The position numbers and the translations under genes were made by a program. From Hyaloperonospora brassicae (Eukaryota > Oomycota > Peronosporomycetes > Peronosporales > Peronosporaceae): a stretch of 64,000 nucleotides of DNA. This document shows positions 1 to 10,949 of this stretch, piece by piece. The notes under the pieces are model-generated. The model was not told the origin of the DNA. It did no database searches and saw only the letters and a list, made by a program, of their open reading frames with translations. Numbering within the stretch: the first letter of the stretch is position 1; each line of letters begins with the position of its first letter. The DNA is taken from assembly GCA_947650285.1 (NCBI GenBank), contig CANTFL010000146.1:248001-312000 (forward strand), read 5' to 3'.

Positions 1-1774
1 CTTCTTGTGGCACTCTCTCCTCGAGGTTGCTGTTCAGGAAAGCTGTGTCCATGTCCATGTGCTCGGACACATACCCCTTCGCTACGATCACCGCCAACAC
101 AACTCGTATGGAGTCGTGTTAACTGCCGGTGGGTACGTTTCGAAAAAGTCCACACCGAACTTCTGCTTGAATCCCTTTACAACAAGTCTTGCCTTGTACT
201 TGATGACCGTGCCATGTTCATCCCGCTTTTTTGCGAGAATCCATCGACATCCGATTGGTCGTACATTTTCGATTCTTGTACAAAAACCCAAGACCCGTTC
301 ACCTTGTGCGCCTTCAGTTCTTCTTCCAGAGCTTTAATCCACTTTGATATATCATCACTTGCAACTGCCTCTTCGTACGTTTTTGGACCTTCATCTGTGC
401 CCTTAACATTTGCTGCGTATGCTAGCACTGCTTCAGCAAGCAAGAAGTCATCGTCAAACCGTTGTTTCTTGGTAGATGGTGGATTTAAACGATTATCATT
501 TGCTTCATCGTCATCCGATTCCAGTCCATTCTCAAGCATGAGCACTGGTTCTTGACTGCGACGTGATCGAGATAGTTGGGTCCGGAATACCATGTCACTA
601 TTCATTCTTTGATACTTTATCGACTCCAATTTTGACGGGTCTTGGTCGTCCAGTTCTTGCATATCGGTGTCTTAAACAAACTCGTCTAAACACTTCATCG
701 GCTCATCGTGAGTCCGTATCTCCACGTATTCGGGATAGATTGTGTCATCATCATCTTCGATGACCTGGACGATCGTCTTGTCTCTTGATGTCGGTGTGTC
801 ATAGATTCCGCTGACTTCCCATTCGTCGGGCTTTGCTGATCGTACGACGTGCAGCTTGTGTGCGTCCAAGTCGTATACTCTGTATCCTTTGGTATTTCTC
901 GCATACCCCAGGAACAAACACTTGAACCCTTTGGGGTCCAACATGGTACGCTCAGTCTTGTCCACGTGTGTATCAATCATCGAAGTAAACACACGCAGCT
1001 CTTCCATTCATAGCTTCACTCGAACTCTCATTTCGTGAAGTGTGGTACCTGGGTGTACCCTGCCGGTCGACCGGTTTATTATATACACTGCCATGACCGC
1101 TTCTGCCCACCAATCCATCAAAACGACTTTGAAGTGAATAATTGACCTTGTATTCTCCAGGATTGTCCGGTTGGATCGTTCCGCCACGCTGTTTTGTTGT
1201 GGGCTGTATAGTACCGTTTTCTGGTGTACGACCCTATTAGTCGTACAGTATTTGTCCATCGCTAGTATACGGATTCCGATCCGTTGCGAGGACGCAAGCA
1301 CTTGACCCTAGAGTTGCACTTTCCTCCGTTCAGTGTATTGAACTCATTGAAAGCTATCAATAATTCTGTCTTCGCCTTGAGGGAGTATGCCACTACGTAC
1401 CGAGAGCGGTCGCCCACAAAGGTGAGCACGTACTTGGCAACGCCTTTTGACTTTGTCTTCATAGGGTCCATCACGTCCATTTGTACAAGCTCCAGCACAC
1501 TGGACATGCGCGCTTGGTATTGCGAAGGCAATCTCTCCACCGTCCGTTTGCCGTTTATGAAACCACCGCACAAATTCTTGACCTTCTTTTTCTTGATCAT
1601 CGGTATCCCCGTCGCTGCTAGTTGAGTTTCCAATTGGACTTCCTCGCTTGGGTGCCCTATTCGAGCATGCCATAGCTCCCACTCATCTTCAACTTGAGCG
1701 TACTCCACATACTGTGCCAGGTCTCGATGACATTCCAGCACGTATGTCTTGCAGAATTTCTGTCCAGATTCCAC
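1..1774 (-). pseudogene. Copia-A pol: integrase and N-terminal reverse transcriptase, broken
   Basis: Read on the minus strand, 1774-1262 holds the GAG-pre-integrase segment (WELWHARIGHPS) and the first part of the integrase core (LVQMDVMDPM...FVGDRSRYVVAYSLK). 1301-1008 continues with the integrase end (QNSVAERSNRTILE, WWAEAVMAVYIINRSTGR), and 1007-672 gives the linker that follows integrase in Copia (CLFLGYARNTKGYRVYDLD). 662-88 reaches the RT start (GCRWILAKKRDEHGTVIKYK ... RLVVKGFKQ). The pieces lie in different frames or are split by stops, so no single polyprotein can be made. Family assignment is firm. Activity is excluded in the visible part. Confidence 0.85.
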
Positions 1775-1920
1775 TTCCTTCGACTTGTTTCAAATGACCC
1801 ATGAAACTTGACAAAATTCTAAAATCATCCCCCGATCAGCTAATTTGCCCACGGACAGCATCGTCGATTCAAACCTGGAATACGCATAGCTTCAGCCACA
1901 CGTATCCGTTTGCCTTGGAT

Positions 1921-2796
1921 TTACTCTAAGAGTACTTCACCCTTTCCGGCAACGCGAAGGTTCTTACCAATTGTAATGGACACCACAATGCCGCTTGTAA
2001 ATGTCTCGTACCCGATGAACTCGTCGCGATACGGGGACATGTGTGCCGTCGGACCACAATCAATAAACCAACCGACTGATCGACCACCCATGGCAAACAC
2101 GGTATCACCGTCACCATTGCCGTTCCGAATCGAGCGAACACGCTTGAGATGTCCGACTTGGTTGCAGATGAAGCGCTTGCCTTTGAAGCCTTCATTATTC
2201 TCTGAGCCGCACCCCCTTCGACCATGCCCCATCGAAGCCCTTAAGCTCTTCGAGATTGTGAACTTGCTTCCACGGGTCGCCTTCAGTGCACGATCCTGAC
2301 TTTCCTTCTTCTCCAGTCGTCGATATACGTTCAGTAGCTTCTCCTTGACCTCGATAAGTGTTATATCCTTGGAATTTTCCACGATCGAGGAGATCAGTTC
2401 ATACCCCTCCGTAAGACTGCTCAGCTATACACCATATGTCGAGCTTCATCCAGACGTTCGTTCCGTGTATGCAGACCCACGACCAGTTCATCAGAACTGT
2501 CGAGGTGCTTGGATATCGTCGTCACGTTTTCCATCTTGAAGTCATGGAGACGACGGGTCATCGACACACGGTTTTGCAGCGTCGCCCGAGAAGTCCTTGA
2601 TCGCATTCCACGCATGAAGAGCCGAGGTCGCTGACCGAATATTGGTGTGATGATCTCATGCAATCCCTTGGGCAATTATCCCCAGAGACTTCATATTGTT
2701 GAGCACCCATCCTTCACTTATCTCCGACGGATCCTTCACATATTGAACATGTGCCAGTAGTCCCTTCCACGCCAGCGTCATCCGCATGGCTAATTC
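1921..2796 (-). pseudogene. Copia-A gag and protease, broken
   Basis: Minus-strand frames 2675-2421 and 2382-1921 match the Copia gag of Copia-B (segments with MTRR-HDFKMEN and SSDELVVGLHT). The protease region follows with WFIDCGPTAHMSPYRDEF. The usual active-site triad D-S-G is read here as D-C-G. The zinc knuckle is degenerate. Frames change near 2400 and a stop interrupts the N-terminus near 2810. This is a dead copy by inspection. Confidence 0.8.
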
Positions 2797-2894
2797 TCAG
2801 TGAGAGAAATTGTCGATTCCTCGGATGACCTCGGATTTCTTAGCGGGCAAACTTGCTATCCGAGCTGACTACAGAAGATATTAATCGTTGCGGC

Positions 2895-3380
2895 TGTTAG
2901 CTCTTATTCATAGATCAAATACCGAAGTGATATATTGATTGAGGTTCTCAATTCTCATGCTAATTATGTTGCATCGATGCCTAATCCCTACAATATGTTT
3001 TCATCGGATAGACACATTGTCGTACCTAAGTTCTTCTCCCAACCTCCTAATCTTCTAGTAAATCGACTACCAACTGACAGCTGCACCACATATACGCTTA
3101 ACCTATATTCCCACGCAAGAGAAACACACGCAATTACCAATATCCGACAAGACAACATGCATACGGACATACTGATAAAAGTGAACATTAAGTAACTGAA
3201 CTGACCTGCATTAGAACGCGCGCCAGACGCGTTTCAGCCCCCCGCCAGGGGCCTCGTAGTGGCTTGTCAAAATACAAGTGAGAACTACCCAACCTATATT
3301 TTTGTGCTGCCTAATACAACACATAGAACCCTGTAAAACATTCCATATATGCCCTAGTGTACGTTGAATCTCTGGAGTCG
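2895..3380 (-). repeat. Copia-A 5' LTR, main part, with about 285 bp of extra sequence inside
   Basis: The segment from about 3181 to 3375 matches the Copia-B 5' LTR (22916-23160): both share the run of cgcgcgccagac, ccccgccaggg and cttgtcaaaatacaagtg. The LTR edge tgtta at 2895 is the same as at 22916. Between 2900 and about 3180 there is sequence absent from the Copia-B LTR, so this copy carries an insertion or a divergent LTR end. The LTR is cut at 3380 by Gypsy-1 and resumes at 10955. Confidence 0.75.
3376..3380. repeat. Target-site duplication of Gypsy-1, left copy (AGTCG)
   Basis: AGTCG lies directly before the Gypsy-1 5' LTR and is repeated directly after its 3' LTR at 10950-10954. 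The uninterrupted Copia-B LTR reads ctggagtcgaccc at the matching place, so the empty site is known. Confidence 0.95.
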
Positions 3381-3863
3381 TGTAACGGGGTTACACGTCG
3401 ACTGGTAGTCGACAATAGGTGTGGTACACACAAGGTATGGGATCCATTATAAAGTAATATTAGAGCACAGTATCAATTGTTGAAGACTGATGTCTGTCAA
3501 CCATTGATTACAAGATCTTTTAATAGGTTTATTTAGGACATTATCGAGTAGTTGATTTACTTTGTTCTACGGTGTTCTTTTAGGTTAAAAGAAGAAATAA
3601 AATTCAGTTCCCATTTTGATCAACAAAAGATACGTGCCTCTCTGAGGCGTCTTGCGATCGTTAAGGAGGTAGCAACGACTTGTTAAGGCAGCTAATCCTT
3701 GTGCACTCTGTGCGTTTGATGTTTTGAATCGTTTGGTCCCCCTGGAACAGGGACCGTAAGCTCTCTGAGCTTGTTGACCCTTTGAGTCGGGTTCGTACTA
3801 CCAAAGTTGCTCATCGAGCGTTTTGTCTTCCTCTGACTTAAGGAGCTGTGAAGATCCGCTACA
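3381..3863 (+). repeat. Gypsy-1 5' LTR
   Basis: It starts TGTAACGGGG and ends CTACA, the usual TG...CA termini. It has the same length as the 3' LTR. It should hold the element's promoter; no convincing TATA box was singled out. Confidence 0.95.
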
Positions 3864-3865
3864 CT

Positions 3866-3874
3866 TGGTATCAC
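3866..3874 (+). other. Gypsy-1 candidate primer binding site
   Basis: TGGTATCAC begins two bases after the 5' LTR end. Its first eight bases equal the start of the common initiator-Met tRNA primer site of many LTR elements (TGGTATCA). The match is short and the last positions differ, so the tRNA assignment is an inference. Confidence 0.45.
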
Positions 3875-3954
3875 TCGTAGTCAATCTACGCCTGAGTCGG
3901 TAACGACTGATCCTCTTTGAGGATGGAGCAATTCACACCCTTCATGAGGCCCAA

Positions 3955-4870
3955 ATGGTCACGCTTGATAAGCTTACAGCGGCCGTAGGCCCAGAAAATG
4001 TAGAGTTTCTAGCTGCACAAGGTCCCGATGTGCTCAACGCGCGTGTTGAGACCTTCATGCAGTGTGAAACGGCCCTTTTAGGGCAGGTTTCAAACCAAGT
4101 AGCGTCGGCTCTGCCAACACGCTACGTGGCGATGCTAGATGAAGAGGCTAATCCTCGTCCTCTTCGGGTGGACGTTAAACATTACTCCGGGAAGGAGGCG
4201 GAAAACCTGACCCTCTGGATCCGTGAGATTGAGATGGCCGTGAGATCTGGTCTTATCTCACTGGAGTACCAGCGGGTATCGTTGGCGATCTCAAAACTCG
4301 ATGGAAGAGCTAGAGAATGGGCTCTGACGTGTGGCACGTCGGTCGACTTGGCGTTTCCCACATGGGATTCGCTCAAGATAGACCTTTTGCGAGTTTTCTC
4401 GCCGCCTAACCAGGCTTATCGCGTGCGCTCACGCTTCTTGTTTACCCGTCAGTGTAAGAATGAGCTAACGGACTATGTACAGGAGTTGAGAACTCTGATT
4501 GCTGCTATGCACTCTGACCCTCTCCCTGAGACAGTCTATGTGAATGTCTTCATGGAAGGTCTTCGTAATGGCGTTGCCAGGACCGAGGTGAATCAAGTCC
4601 ATCTCTCTACTTTTGAGGAGGCTGTTGTCATCGCTCAAAATGCTGAGCACAACTTCAAGTCAGCGAGACTTGGTTGGAATGGGTACAACCCAAGCTTTGC
4701 GAGGGCGACCTCTGCAAACACCTCGGATTACTGTAAGCCAGAAACGATGAATCTCAGCCATGCTGAAGATGAAGGTGAAGCAAAGCTTCATGTTGCAGAG
4801 CAACGACAGGAAGTGTGACGCTGTTATACGTGTGGAAGCACCAAACATCTACGCCCCACTTGTCCTTTGC
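3955..4870 (+). pseudogene. Gypsy-1 gag with CCHC zinc knuckle, split by a stop
   Basis: The open frame 3955-4818 (287 codons) is a Retrotrans_gag-type capsid: LTLWIREIEMAV, GRAREWAL, a run around YRVRSRFLFTRQ and VFMEGLRNGVAR. A TGA ends it at 4816. The same frame continues directly with a nucleic-acid-binding knuckle, C-Y-T-C-x4-H-x4-C, at about 4822-4860, so the stop separates capsid from nucleocapsid. ATG 3955 is the first long-frame Met; an earlier in-frame one was not needed. This is the structural protein of the virus-like particle. Confidence 0.85.
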
Positions 4871-4999
4871 GTAAGCAACAACGTAACCCTATGGGCCACA
4901 ACCATAAACCTGGTATGGCACGGGGAAACGTCGACACCCAGTAGGCGCGGGGCGCCCTAATGGGGAGAAAATGGTTTTGTTTCTTCTCTACGATGTAGA

Positions 5000-5500
5000 G
5001 TGAAACAGGGCTTAGCCCCACCGAGCTATATGCCCAACATCACAGAGCGTGGATACAATCCTGGCTTGTTAGTCGCCGAGGCGAAAGTCAAAGGCTTTGA
5101 GAAGCATTGGTTGATCCTAATCGACCTCGGAGCATCATGCAATTGTGCTCGACGTCGTTCCCTTGAGGGAAGTCAGCTATATGCTGAAGCGCTCAAAGCG
5201 CATGAAGGTGATTCGATCACCGTTCGTTTAGCGACTTATAGTCGTTTCACGGTACCTAAAGTTCCGTTGAACTTTGGTGTGAAGTTATGGACTTTGACAG
5301 CATTGAACGCTTTCTTGTCCTCGATTTGGATTCGAGACATGATCTCATCCTGGGTATGGCTTGGATTGGACGCCATGAACCATGGATTGATTGGAGGTGT
5401 AAGACCTAAAGAGTCATGCGCAATGTTTCTAGCGAAGCATTGGAGAGTCATGAACCCACCTTTGTTAGGCAACAAAAGCGCTATTGGCACGAGCCATTGA
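5000..5500 (+). pseudogene. Gypsy-1 aspartic protease, degenerate
   Basis: The frame contains LIDLGASCNCARR, which aligns with the retropepsin active site D-T/S-G-A/S; the second residue is Leu here instead of Thr or Ser. A second part (LILGMAWIGRHEPWIDW-like) is read in another frame near 5340-5400, so there is a frameshift. It would process the Gag-Pol polyprotein. It is probably inactive in this copy. Confidence 0.7.
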
Positions 5501-5913
5501 CGGAAGATGTCAATGTGCTGGGCATTGGTATGTAAGAGTTGATTGACTCCAATGTCTGGGCGGAGCTCTTTCACCTTGTATGAAGGGAGTTATACTCCGT
5601 TGAGTAATAGTCGTTGTGATACTGAGTCACTGCATGCTGCAGGCATGGTTGGCCTAGGGCCGAGACATCGAGAATGCAATTCCTCTGATGTGAGTAAGAT
5701 ATAACGTGAAATTACACCGAGCGAGGGCGGTCGATGTGGCACCTCACTGGATGTCGGTAATGACATTTATGGCGATAAGCCAGAGCATACAGGGATAGGC
5801 CCGGATGCTGTACGTGAAGGGGTACGTGTAAATTTACTGGGTCAAGTGTTTGAGTAACGTAACACTTCACCAGATGTCGTTCAAGACATAAGCCCCGTCT
5901 AGAGCGTGCTAAG

Positions 5914-7241
5914 ATGAATAGCGACCACGGGGACCCTTCTGTCCCGGCCTCTAGGAGGCGTAAGATTTATTTAAAGAAAAAATCCCTGCGTAGGGTAGCA
6001 ACTGTTAAGCACCCAACGTCTAAGAAGTCACGCAGTGAAAATAGTAATAATACACTACATACACTTGTCAATGGGTTGACTGGCCAGATTGATGGCAATA
6101 TTAGTCTTGAGACTCTTCAATCCTTGGACACTCTCTTCGACCTAGACGAAATGTCTGACGGCGAATTTAGCCAAGTCTTACAGGCAGGAGAATTATCCGA
6201 GGTAGTGGTCATTCGGCCGGATTTTGAGTTGAAATCTTCCTCGTTATTGGACGAATCTGTCCTTAAGGACACAAAGGCGGAATTGGATGACCGTAATGGA
6301 TCGTTTTAAGGCTTCTCTTGATCCTTTCTATCCTTTGGTAAAGGAAGTTTTTTGGACGTGGTGTGTCATAGCCCACCGTCCGGCTTACCTCCCGATAGAG
6401 GTGTACGTCATAAAATTGACTTGGTTCCTGGACCTAAATACTGCGTAACACGGCAGTGGCCTTTCCCGAAGGAATAGTGTGACGTCATTGACGACCTTTT
6501 TCGTGCAAAGCACGCGGCAGGAATGGTACCCGAGAGCAAATTTCCTTATTCCACACTGACCTTCTGTGTCCGAAAGCCCAATGGGAAGTGGCGCATTGTT
6601 CATGCTTACAATAGGCTTAATGCTGCCACGTTCCCGGCTCAGACACCAATTCCGAGGAAGGATGTTCATCAGAACAATATGGTGGGATGTACAATGTACA
6701 GTGCGCTCGACTTAGTCGATGGTTATTACCAGCTTCTCATGCGAGAAAGCGATATTCCGCTCACAGCGGTCAGCGCTCTAAGCGGTATGCTCTGGTAGTG
6801 GCTTTTTATGCCGCAAGGGTTATCACATGCCCCGGCGACATTCAATCGTCTTGTGATACAATTATTTAGACCTCACCGAGGATATGCACAGACGTACTTT
6901 GATGACATCTTTGTCCATAGTCGTGCTATGAACGGTCGGTCAGATGTGGACAATCACATTGACCATTTACGAGCGGTGCTCGAGTGCATGCGCACGAATA
7001 AGTTGTACGCTAACGCGTCTAAGTACATCTTTAGGACAGAAGAGATTCCCTTTTTAGGGTGCTTTATTGGTAAGCGAGGCATTAGAGCGGATCCTGCTTA
7101 GGTAAAAGTCATAGTTGATTGGCCGGTTTCGAAGAACCAACAGAAATCACGCAAGTGGCTTGACTTTGCCAATTACTTGCACAAGTATAGTGCGAATCAC
7201 GCAGACATGGCTCTGCCATTATCCAATGTCCTAAAAAAGAT
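5914..7241 (+). pseudogene. Gypsy-1 linker and reverse transcriptase, with in-frame stops
   Basis: A linker frame (5914-6309) precedes the RT. RT motifs in order are CVRKPNGKWRIVHAYNRLN, the catalytic-Asp block YSALDLVDGYYQLLM, FMPQGLSHAPATFN and the metal-binding motif YFDDIFVHS (FDD). Stops lie at 6474-6476, at 6796-6798 within LW*WLFMPQG and at 7099-7101, and a frame change comes before RNase H. The 6523 and 6808 frames are the same register, so those stops are point mutations, not frameshifts. Confidence 0.85.
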
Positions 7242-8819
7242 GTGGAATGGTGCTGGACTAGCACCGAGCATGATGCTTTTCAAGCAGTAAAGGAGAGTCT
7301 CCTTCATGCGCCAATCTTTGCTTTGCCTGATCCTGATCGATCTTTTAGTGTCGTCTGTGACGCATCTGACTTTGCCATAGGCAGCGCCCTGTTACAGACA
7401 GATTCTGGTGAATCGGATTGCGTCATTGCGTTTGAGTCCCGGCAGCTAAAGGCTGCAAAAAAGAACGATCCTGTTCATGACAAAGCGCTACTTGCAATGA
7501 AGTATGCTCTCGTCAAATTCAGAGTTCATCTTCTTGGCTCTAAGCTGTTTGTGATCTATACAGATCATGCGTCACTACGCATTGCGACCCAGTCACCTCA
7601 CCCCTCTCAGAGAATGGCTCGTTGGATTTCCTCCTTTGCCGAGTACAACTTCGAGGTGAAGTATAAGCCGGGAAAGCAAAATACTTTAGCTGATGCGTTG
7701 ACACGCAGGCCTGAATATGAGCTTGCTCATGTTACGACTTTGTCGTCGTCGATCATTGACCTCATCCGTTCGGCATATGCCAAGGTTGAACACTGTGTAG
7801 CTCTGCTACGTGCTCTTGGGAGCAAGGAGTTCCAGGACTCAGACATAGAATTGTCGGCACGATTACGTGCGAGGCTACATCGATATTCCATCGACCAAGT
7901 CCTGTTGTGCTATAGCACAGATGTGGAGGATACTCCTCGTACCGTTGTCCCTCATGATGAGGGGTTGAAGTATCGGATCCTCTATGAGGCACATGATACT
8001 GCGTTGAGTGGTCATCTCGGTCGTGAGAAGACCTATGGCTCTGTAAGCCAATGCAATTGGTGGCCCAAATTATACAAATGGGTGAGAACATATATGCGTA
8101 CGTGTGAAACGTGTCAACGGGTGAAACCCTCACCTCACACGGCCGCGCCGCTGGCTAGTTTGCCTATACCCAAGGGGTGTTGGGAGTCCATCAGTATGGA
8201 CTTCCTGTTCGGATTAACGAAGGATTCGCATGGTAATACGGGTATTGTGGCATTTGTTGATCTTTTGAGCAAGATGGCTTGTTTAGCTGCGGTGCCAGAT
8301 ACCATTGCTGGTGAAGGTACAGATACGCTGTTTATCGATCGCGTGTTTCGACAACACGGGTTGCCGTTGGCAATTGTCTCTGAAAGAGATCCTCGCTTCA
8401 CTGGGAAGTTTTGGAAGTCCATCTTCACGGTGCTCGGCACACGTTTAAACATGTCCACAGCGGACCATCCGCAAACCAATGGACAAACCGAGCGAGTGAA
8501 TAGCATTATCGGTGACATCTTGCGCAGTGTTTGCGCTGAAACGCCTCAGCGTTGGAGTGATATGCTCCCTGTCGTTAAGTTTGCGTTGAATAACGCCGTG
8601 CATGCCTCCACCGGCTACACACCGTTTTATGTGAATTGTCTCATACACCCTCGCGTTCCGTTAACGCTACCACTACGTGAATCAGGGCTTGGTGGCGGAG
8701 GAGTTGCCAATCGGCTTGCTGATATCAGCCCTGCTACTGTTCAAAAACAGGTAAGCGAGTCTCTCGCAATGCGATTGAATTTTTTACGACATGTGCGTGA
8801 CGCACTGGATGATAGCTAA
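7242..8819 (+). pseudogene. Gypsy-1 RNase H and integrase, long intact stretch of pol
   Basis: This 525-codon frame starts inside the RT/RNase H linker, so its first codon is not a true start. RNase H is visible as FSVVCDASDFAIGSALLQ, the block ending HDKALLAMKYALVKF and YTDHASLRI. The integrase HHCC zinc finger reads HDTALSGHLGREK...CETCQRVKP. The core shows the D-D-E pattern: SISMDFLFG, SERDPRFTGKFW and TNGQTERVNSIIG. All catalytic acids of this domain appear present. The frame ends at 8817-8819, after which the C-terminal part continues in other frames. Confidence 0.85.
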
Positions 8820-8879
8820 TACAAACAAAAGAAACAAGCTGATGCTAAAGATATAGGTTGTATTGAAGGTTATTAGGTC

Positions 8880-9469
8880 GGAGACCAAGTTCTACTTAAT
8901 GCTAAAAACCTACCTACAAATGTAGTGTCCGCCGTCTTTAAGACAAAGTTGCGCCCGCGCTTCATTGACCATTCACGGTCGTCGCCAAGAAGGGACTTGC
9001 ATATACGCTCAACCTTCCGCGCAAACTGCGCACACACCCCGTGTTATACGTTGGTTTGCTTAAGCCGTATCGGGATCCGTCCCACGTAAACTTGGAGGAG
9101 CTTGCGCCGCTTAGTTTGGCCTTGCCATCGGTTGCTGAATCGGTACCAGGAGGTCAAGCTGAGCCTCCATCCGGGCTTGGCCAAACTCCAACGCCTGGAC
9201 ACGGGCTCGCATCGCGTCAAACGCACTCTGGGTCTTACCCAAGGTCTTACGGGGACCACTCATCTCGAGAAGCACCTTCTCATGCTCCTACTTCGGTATA
9301 CCGACCACCTCCGACGCTGCTCGATGAGCAAGGGAACCACCAGTTCCATGTGGAGCGACTCCTGAAACGACGTTGTCTTCAAGGTCAATGCTAGTGTCTG
9401 GTGAAGTGGCGAGGGTATCCGGAGTCTGAGAACTCGTGGGATCTTGAGACACCCCTTCGGCAGGATTGA
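8880..9469 (+). pseudogene. Gypsy-1 integrase C-terminus and chromodomain, broken
   Basis: GDQVLLNAKNL (8881-8913) and THPVLYVGLLKPYRDP (about 9031-9078) are the integrase tail that precedes a chromodomain in chromoviruses. After a proline-rich tether, QFHVERLLKRRCLQGQ, a TAG at 9392, then CLVKWRGYPESENSWDLE form a chromodomain (the V-x-W-x-G-Y core is clear). The frame ends at TGA 9467-9469. Chromodomains steer integration to marked chromatin. The TAG inside the fold would disable it here. The opposite-strand frame overlaps this segment. Confidence 0.8.
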
Positions 9470-9662
9470 CCATACGCCGTTGATGTTTTTGAACATCGTG
9501 GCAGGGGTCATCCTTCGACCCGAGAGCGCAAATCACCAATAGTGGTGGAGGCAGGTGGGTAGTTGGGTACCGCTCGACCAAAACCGACATCAATTGGCAT
9601 AGCCGGAGCATAGTGTGTGTGAGTTCGAAACTGGCCTCTGGCCTTAAGCTTGGCATATTCAT
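9044..9662 (-). pseudogene. Gypsy-1 opposite-strand ORF, downstream (coiled-coil) part
   Basis: Minus-strand frames 9662-9288, 9511-9260 and 9259-9044 overlap the sense chromodomain and tether. They match the Gypsy-3 minus frame 31866-31354: shared VVSGVAPHGTGGSLAHRAAS versus VISEFSPHGTGGFLAHGAAS, then a heptad-like stretch (KTQSA-DA-RARVQALE-G--MDAQLDL). A coiled coil is likely. Function is unknown. The frame shifts near 9288 in this copy. Confidence 0.5.
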
Positions 9663-9795
9663 ACCGAAGCTTTCGTTCTAGACAAACTTCTGCCAATGGC
9701 ACTTGCTCTGAGAGCTAACACGCTGCTGAGGTGTCGTTCCGATGCACCCAGCGAACAAAAGTGTTGTCTTTTTCCTCCTGAGATTTGCCTGCGAA

Positions 9796-10359
9796 TTAGA
9801 GGATGGGTATACCCATCATCGGTGGAACCGGTGCACCCCGTGCTTGCGTGTCAAGTTGCAACTTGTATTGACTTTGAGTCGTCAATTGGGGTTGCAGGTA
9901 CCTCTCACAAAATGCCTGATGACTCGCCACCTCATCAGAAGATGTTGGCTCAGCGCCCATGGCTCGCGTTGCAAAGGAACGACCTGTCATTTGGCGTATA
10001 CGCTCTTCCACATTGAGTGGTGTGAAAAGATAGCCACGTCGACCCTCAAGAGTTGCAGCAAGCTGCATACGGCGCTGAGCGCTCTCCTCTCTTTGGATAG
10101 CCAACTCTTGTTGCTCATCGAGCGGATTAAAGATGATGGCATCGCTCGCGATGGGTGCTCGATGCGGCGCCGATGGCGAGTTGGCTTTTCCACGCTCGGC
10201 ATATGGGTTTGGTGCAGTATGAGGCGCTTCCTCTTGCATTGGTGAGTCAGACATTGTCCTCTCTTCACAGTGGATATCAGTATCGCTACCATAACCCACC
10301 TCCACATCGATGCCGAGGTTGGACGAGAGAGTCGAGGACTCTTGGGTTGGCGATGCCAT
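9796..10359 (-). CDS. Gypsy-1 opposite-strand ORF between pol and 3' LTR, unknown protein
   Basis: An open frame of 239 codons runs 10515-9796 on the minus strand, entering the 3' LTR. I place the start at ATG 10359 (MASPTQESSTLSSN), because Gypsy-3 has an equivalent ATG with MAPPPHESQALSSN at 33611. The 187-residue product has an acidic N-terminus, then a helical, charged stretch with NPLDEQQELAIQREESAQRR and a basic RQMTGRSFATRA. There is no signal peptide or membrane segment. I do not recognise the family. Plant Tat elements (Grande, Retand) are known to carry opposite-strand ORFs in this interval; homology to those is not claimed. Beyond the stop at 9796 the frame continues with KDNTFVRWVHRN, also seen in Gypsy-3, so the ancestral protein was longer. 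Confidence 0.55.
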   Translation of the reverse strand: MASPTQESSTLSSNLGIDVEVGYGSDTDIHCEERTMSDSPMQEEAPHTAPNPYAERGKANSPSAPHRAPIASDAIIFNPLDEQQELAIQREESAQRRMQLAATLEGRRGYLFTPLNVEERIRQMTGRSFATRAMGAEPTSSDEVASHQAFCERYLQPQLTTQSQYKLQLDTQARGAPVPPMMGIPIL

Positions 10360-10466
10360 GGTATTTTGTGTTTTTCCAACCGTGAAGGTTGAAGCGCACA
10401 CACCGTCCTCTTCTAGAAAAGAATTCGATTGACGTTTTGTGGTAAAGTCAGTCTGGTGGTAAAGGG

Positions 10467-10949
10467 TGTAACGGGGTTCCACGTCGACTGGTAGTCGACA
10501 ATAGGTGTGGTACACACAAGGTATGGGATCCCCTATAAAGTAGTATTAGAGCACAGTATCAATTGTTGAAGACTGATGTCTGTCAACCATTGATTACAAG
10601 ATCTTTTAATAGGTTTATTTAGGACATTATCGAGTAGTTGATTTACTTTGTTCTACGGTGTTCTTTTAGGTTAAAAGAAGAAATAAAATTCAGTTCCCAT
10701 TTTGATCAACAAAAGATACGTGCCTCTCTGAGGCGTCTTGCGATCGTTAAGGAGGTAGCAACGCCTTGTTAAGGCAGCTAATCCTTGTGCACTCTGTGCG
10801 TTTGATTTTTTGAATCGTTTGGTCCCCCTGGAACAGGGACCGTAAGCTCTCTGAGCTTGTTGACCCTTTGAGTCGGGTACGTACTACCAAAGTTGCTCAT
10901 CGAGCGTTTTGTCTTCCTCTGCTTTAAGGAGCTGTGTAGCTGCACTACA
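10467..10949 (+). repeat. Gypsy-1 3' LTR
   Basis: 483 bp, starting TGTAACGGGG and ending CTACA, followed by the duplicated AGTCG. A purine-rich run (gtaaaggg) precedes it and is the candidate polypurine tract. Confidence 0.95.

Larger units (their letters stand above)
1..2894 (-). mobile_element. Copia-A: degraded Ty1/Copia retrotransposon, internal region (3' end outside window)
   Basis: On the minus strand the order is gag, zinc-knuckle/protease, integrase, then the start of reverse transcriptase, which is the Copia order (integrase before RT). The element leaves the window at base 1, so most of RT, all of RNase H and the 3' LTR are not visible. The coding frames are broken by several stops and frame changes, so it is not autonomous. 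Its 5' LTR lies at higher coordinates and is itself interrupted by Gypsy-1. It resembles Copia-B (19492-23160) in layout and in protein sequence. Confidence 0.9.
3381..10949 (+). mobile_element. Gypsy-1: Ty3/Gypsy chromovirus-like element, nested in the Copia-A LTR
   Basis: Two 483-bp LTRs of identical length (3381-3863 and 10467-10949) flank gag, protease, RT, RNase H, integrase and a chromodomain in Gypsy order. It is bounded by the 5-bp duplication AGTCG. The LTRs differ at about 13 positions by eye (about 2.7%), the lowest of the three Gypsy elements, so it is probably the youngest. pol carries stops and frame changes, so the copy is defective. An opposite-strand reading frame occupies the pol to 3' LTR interval. 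Confidence 0.95.
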
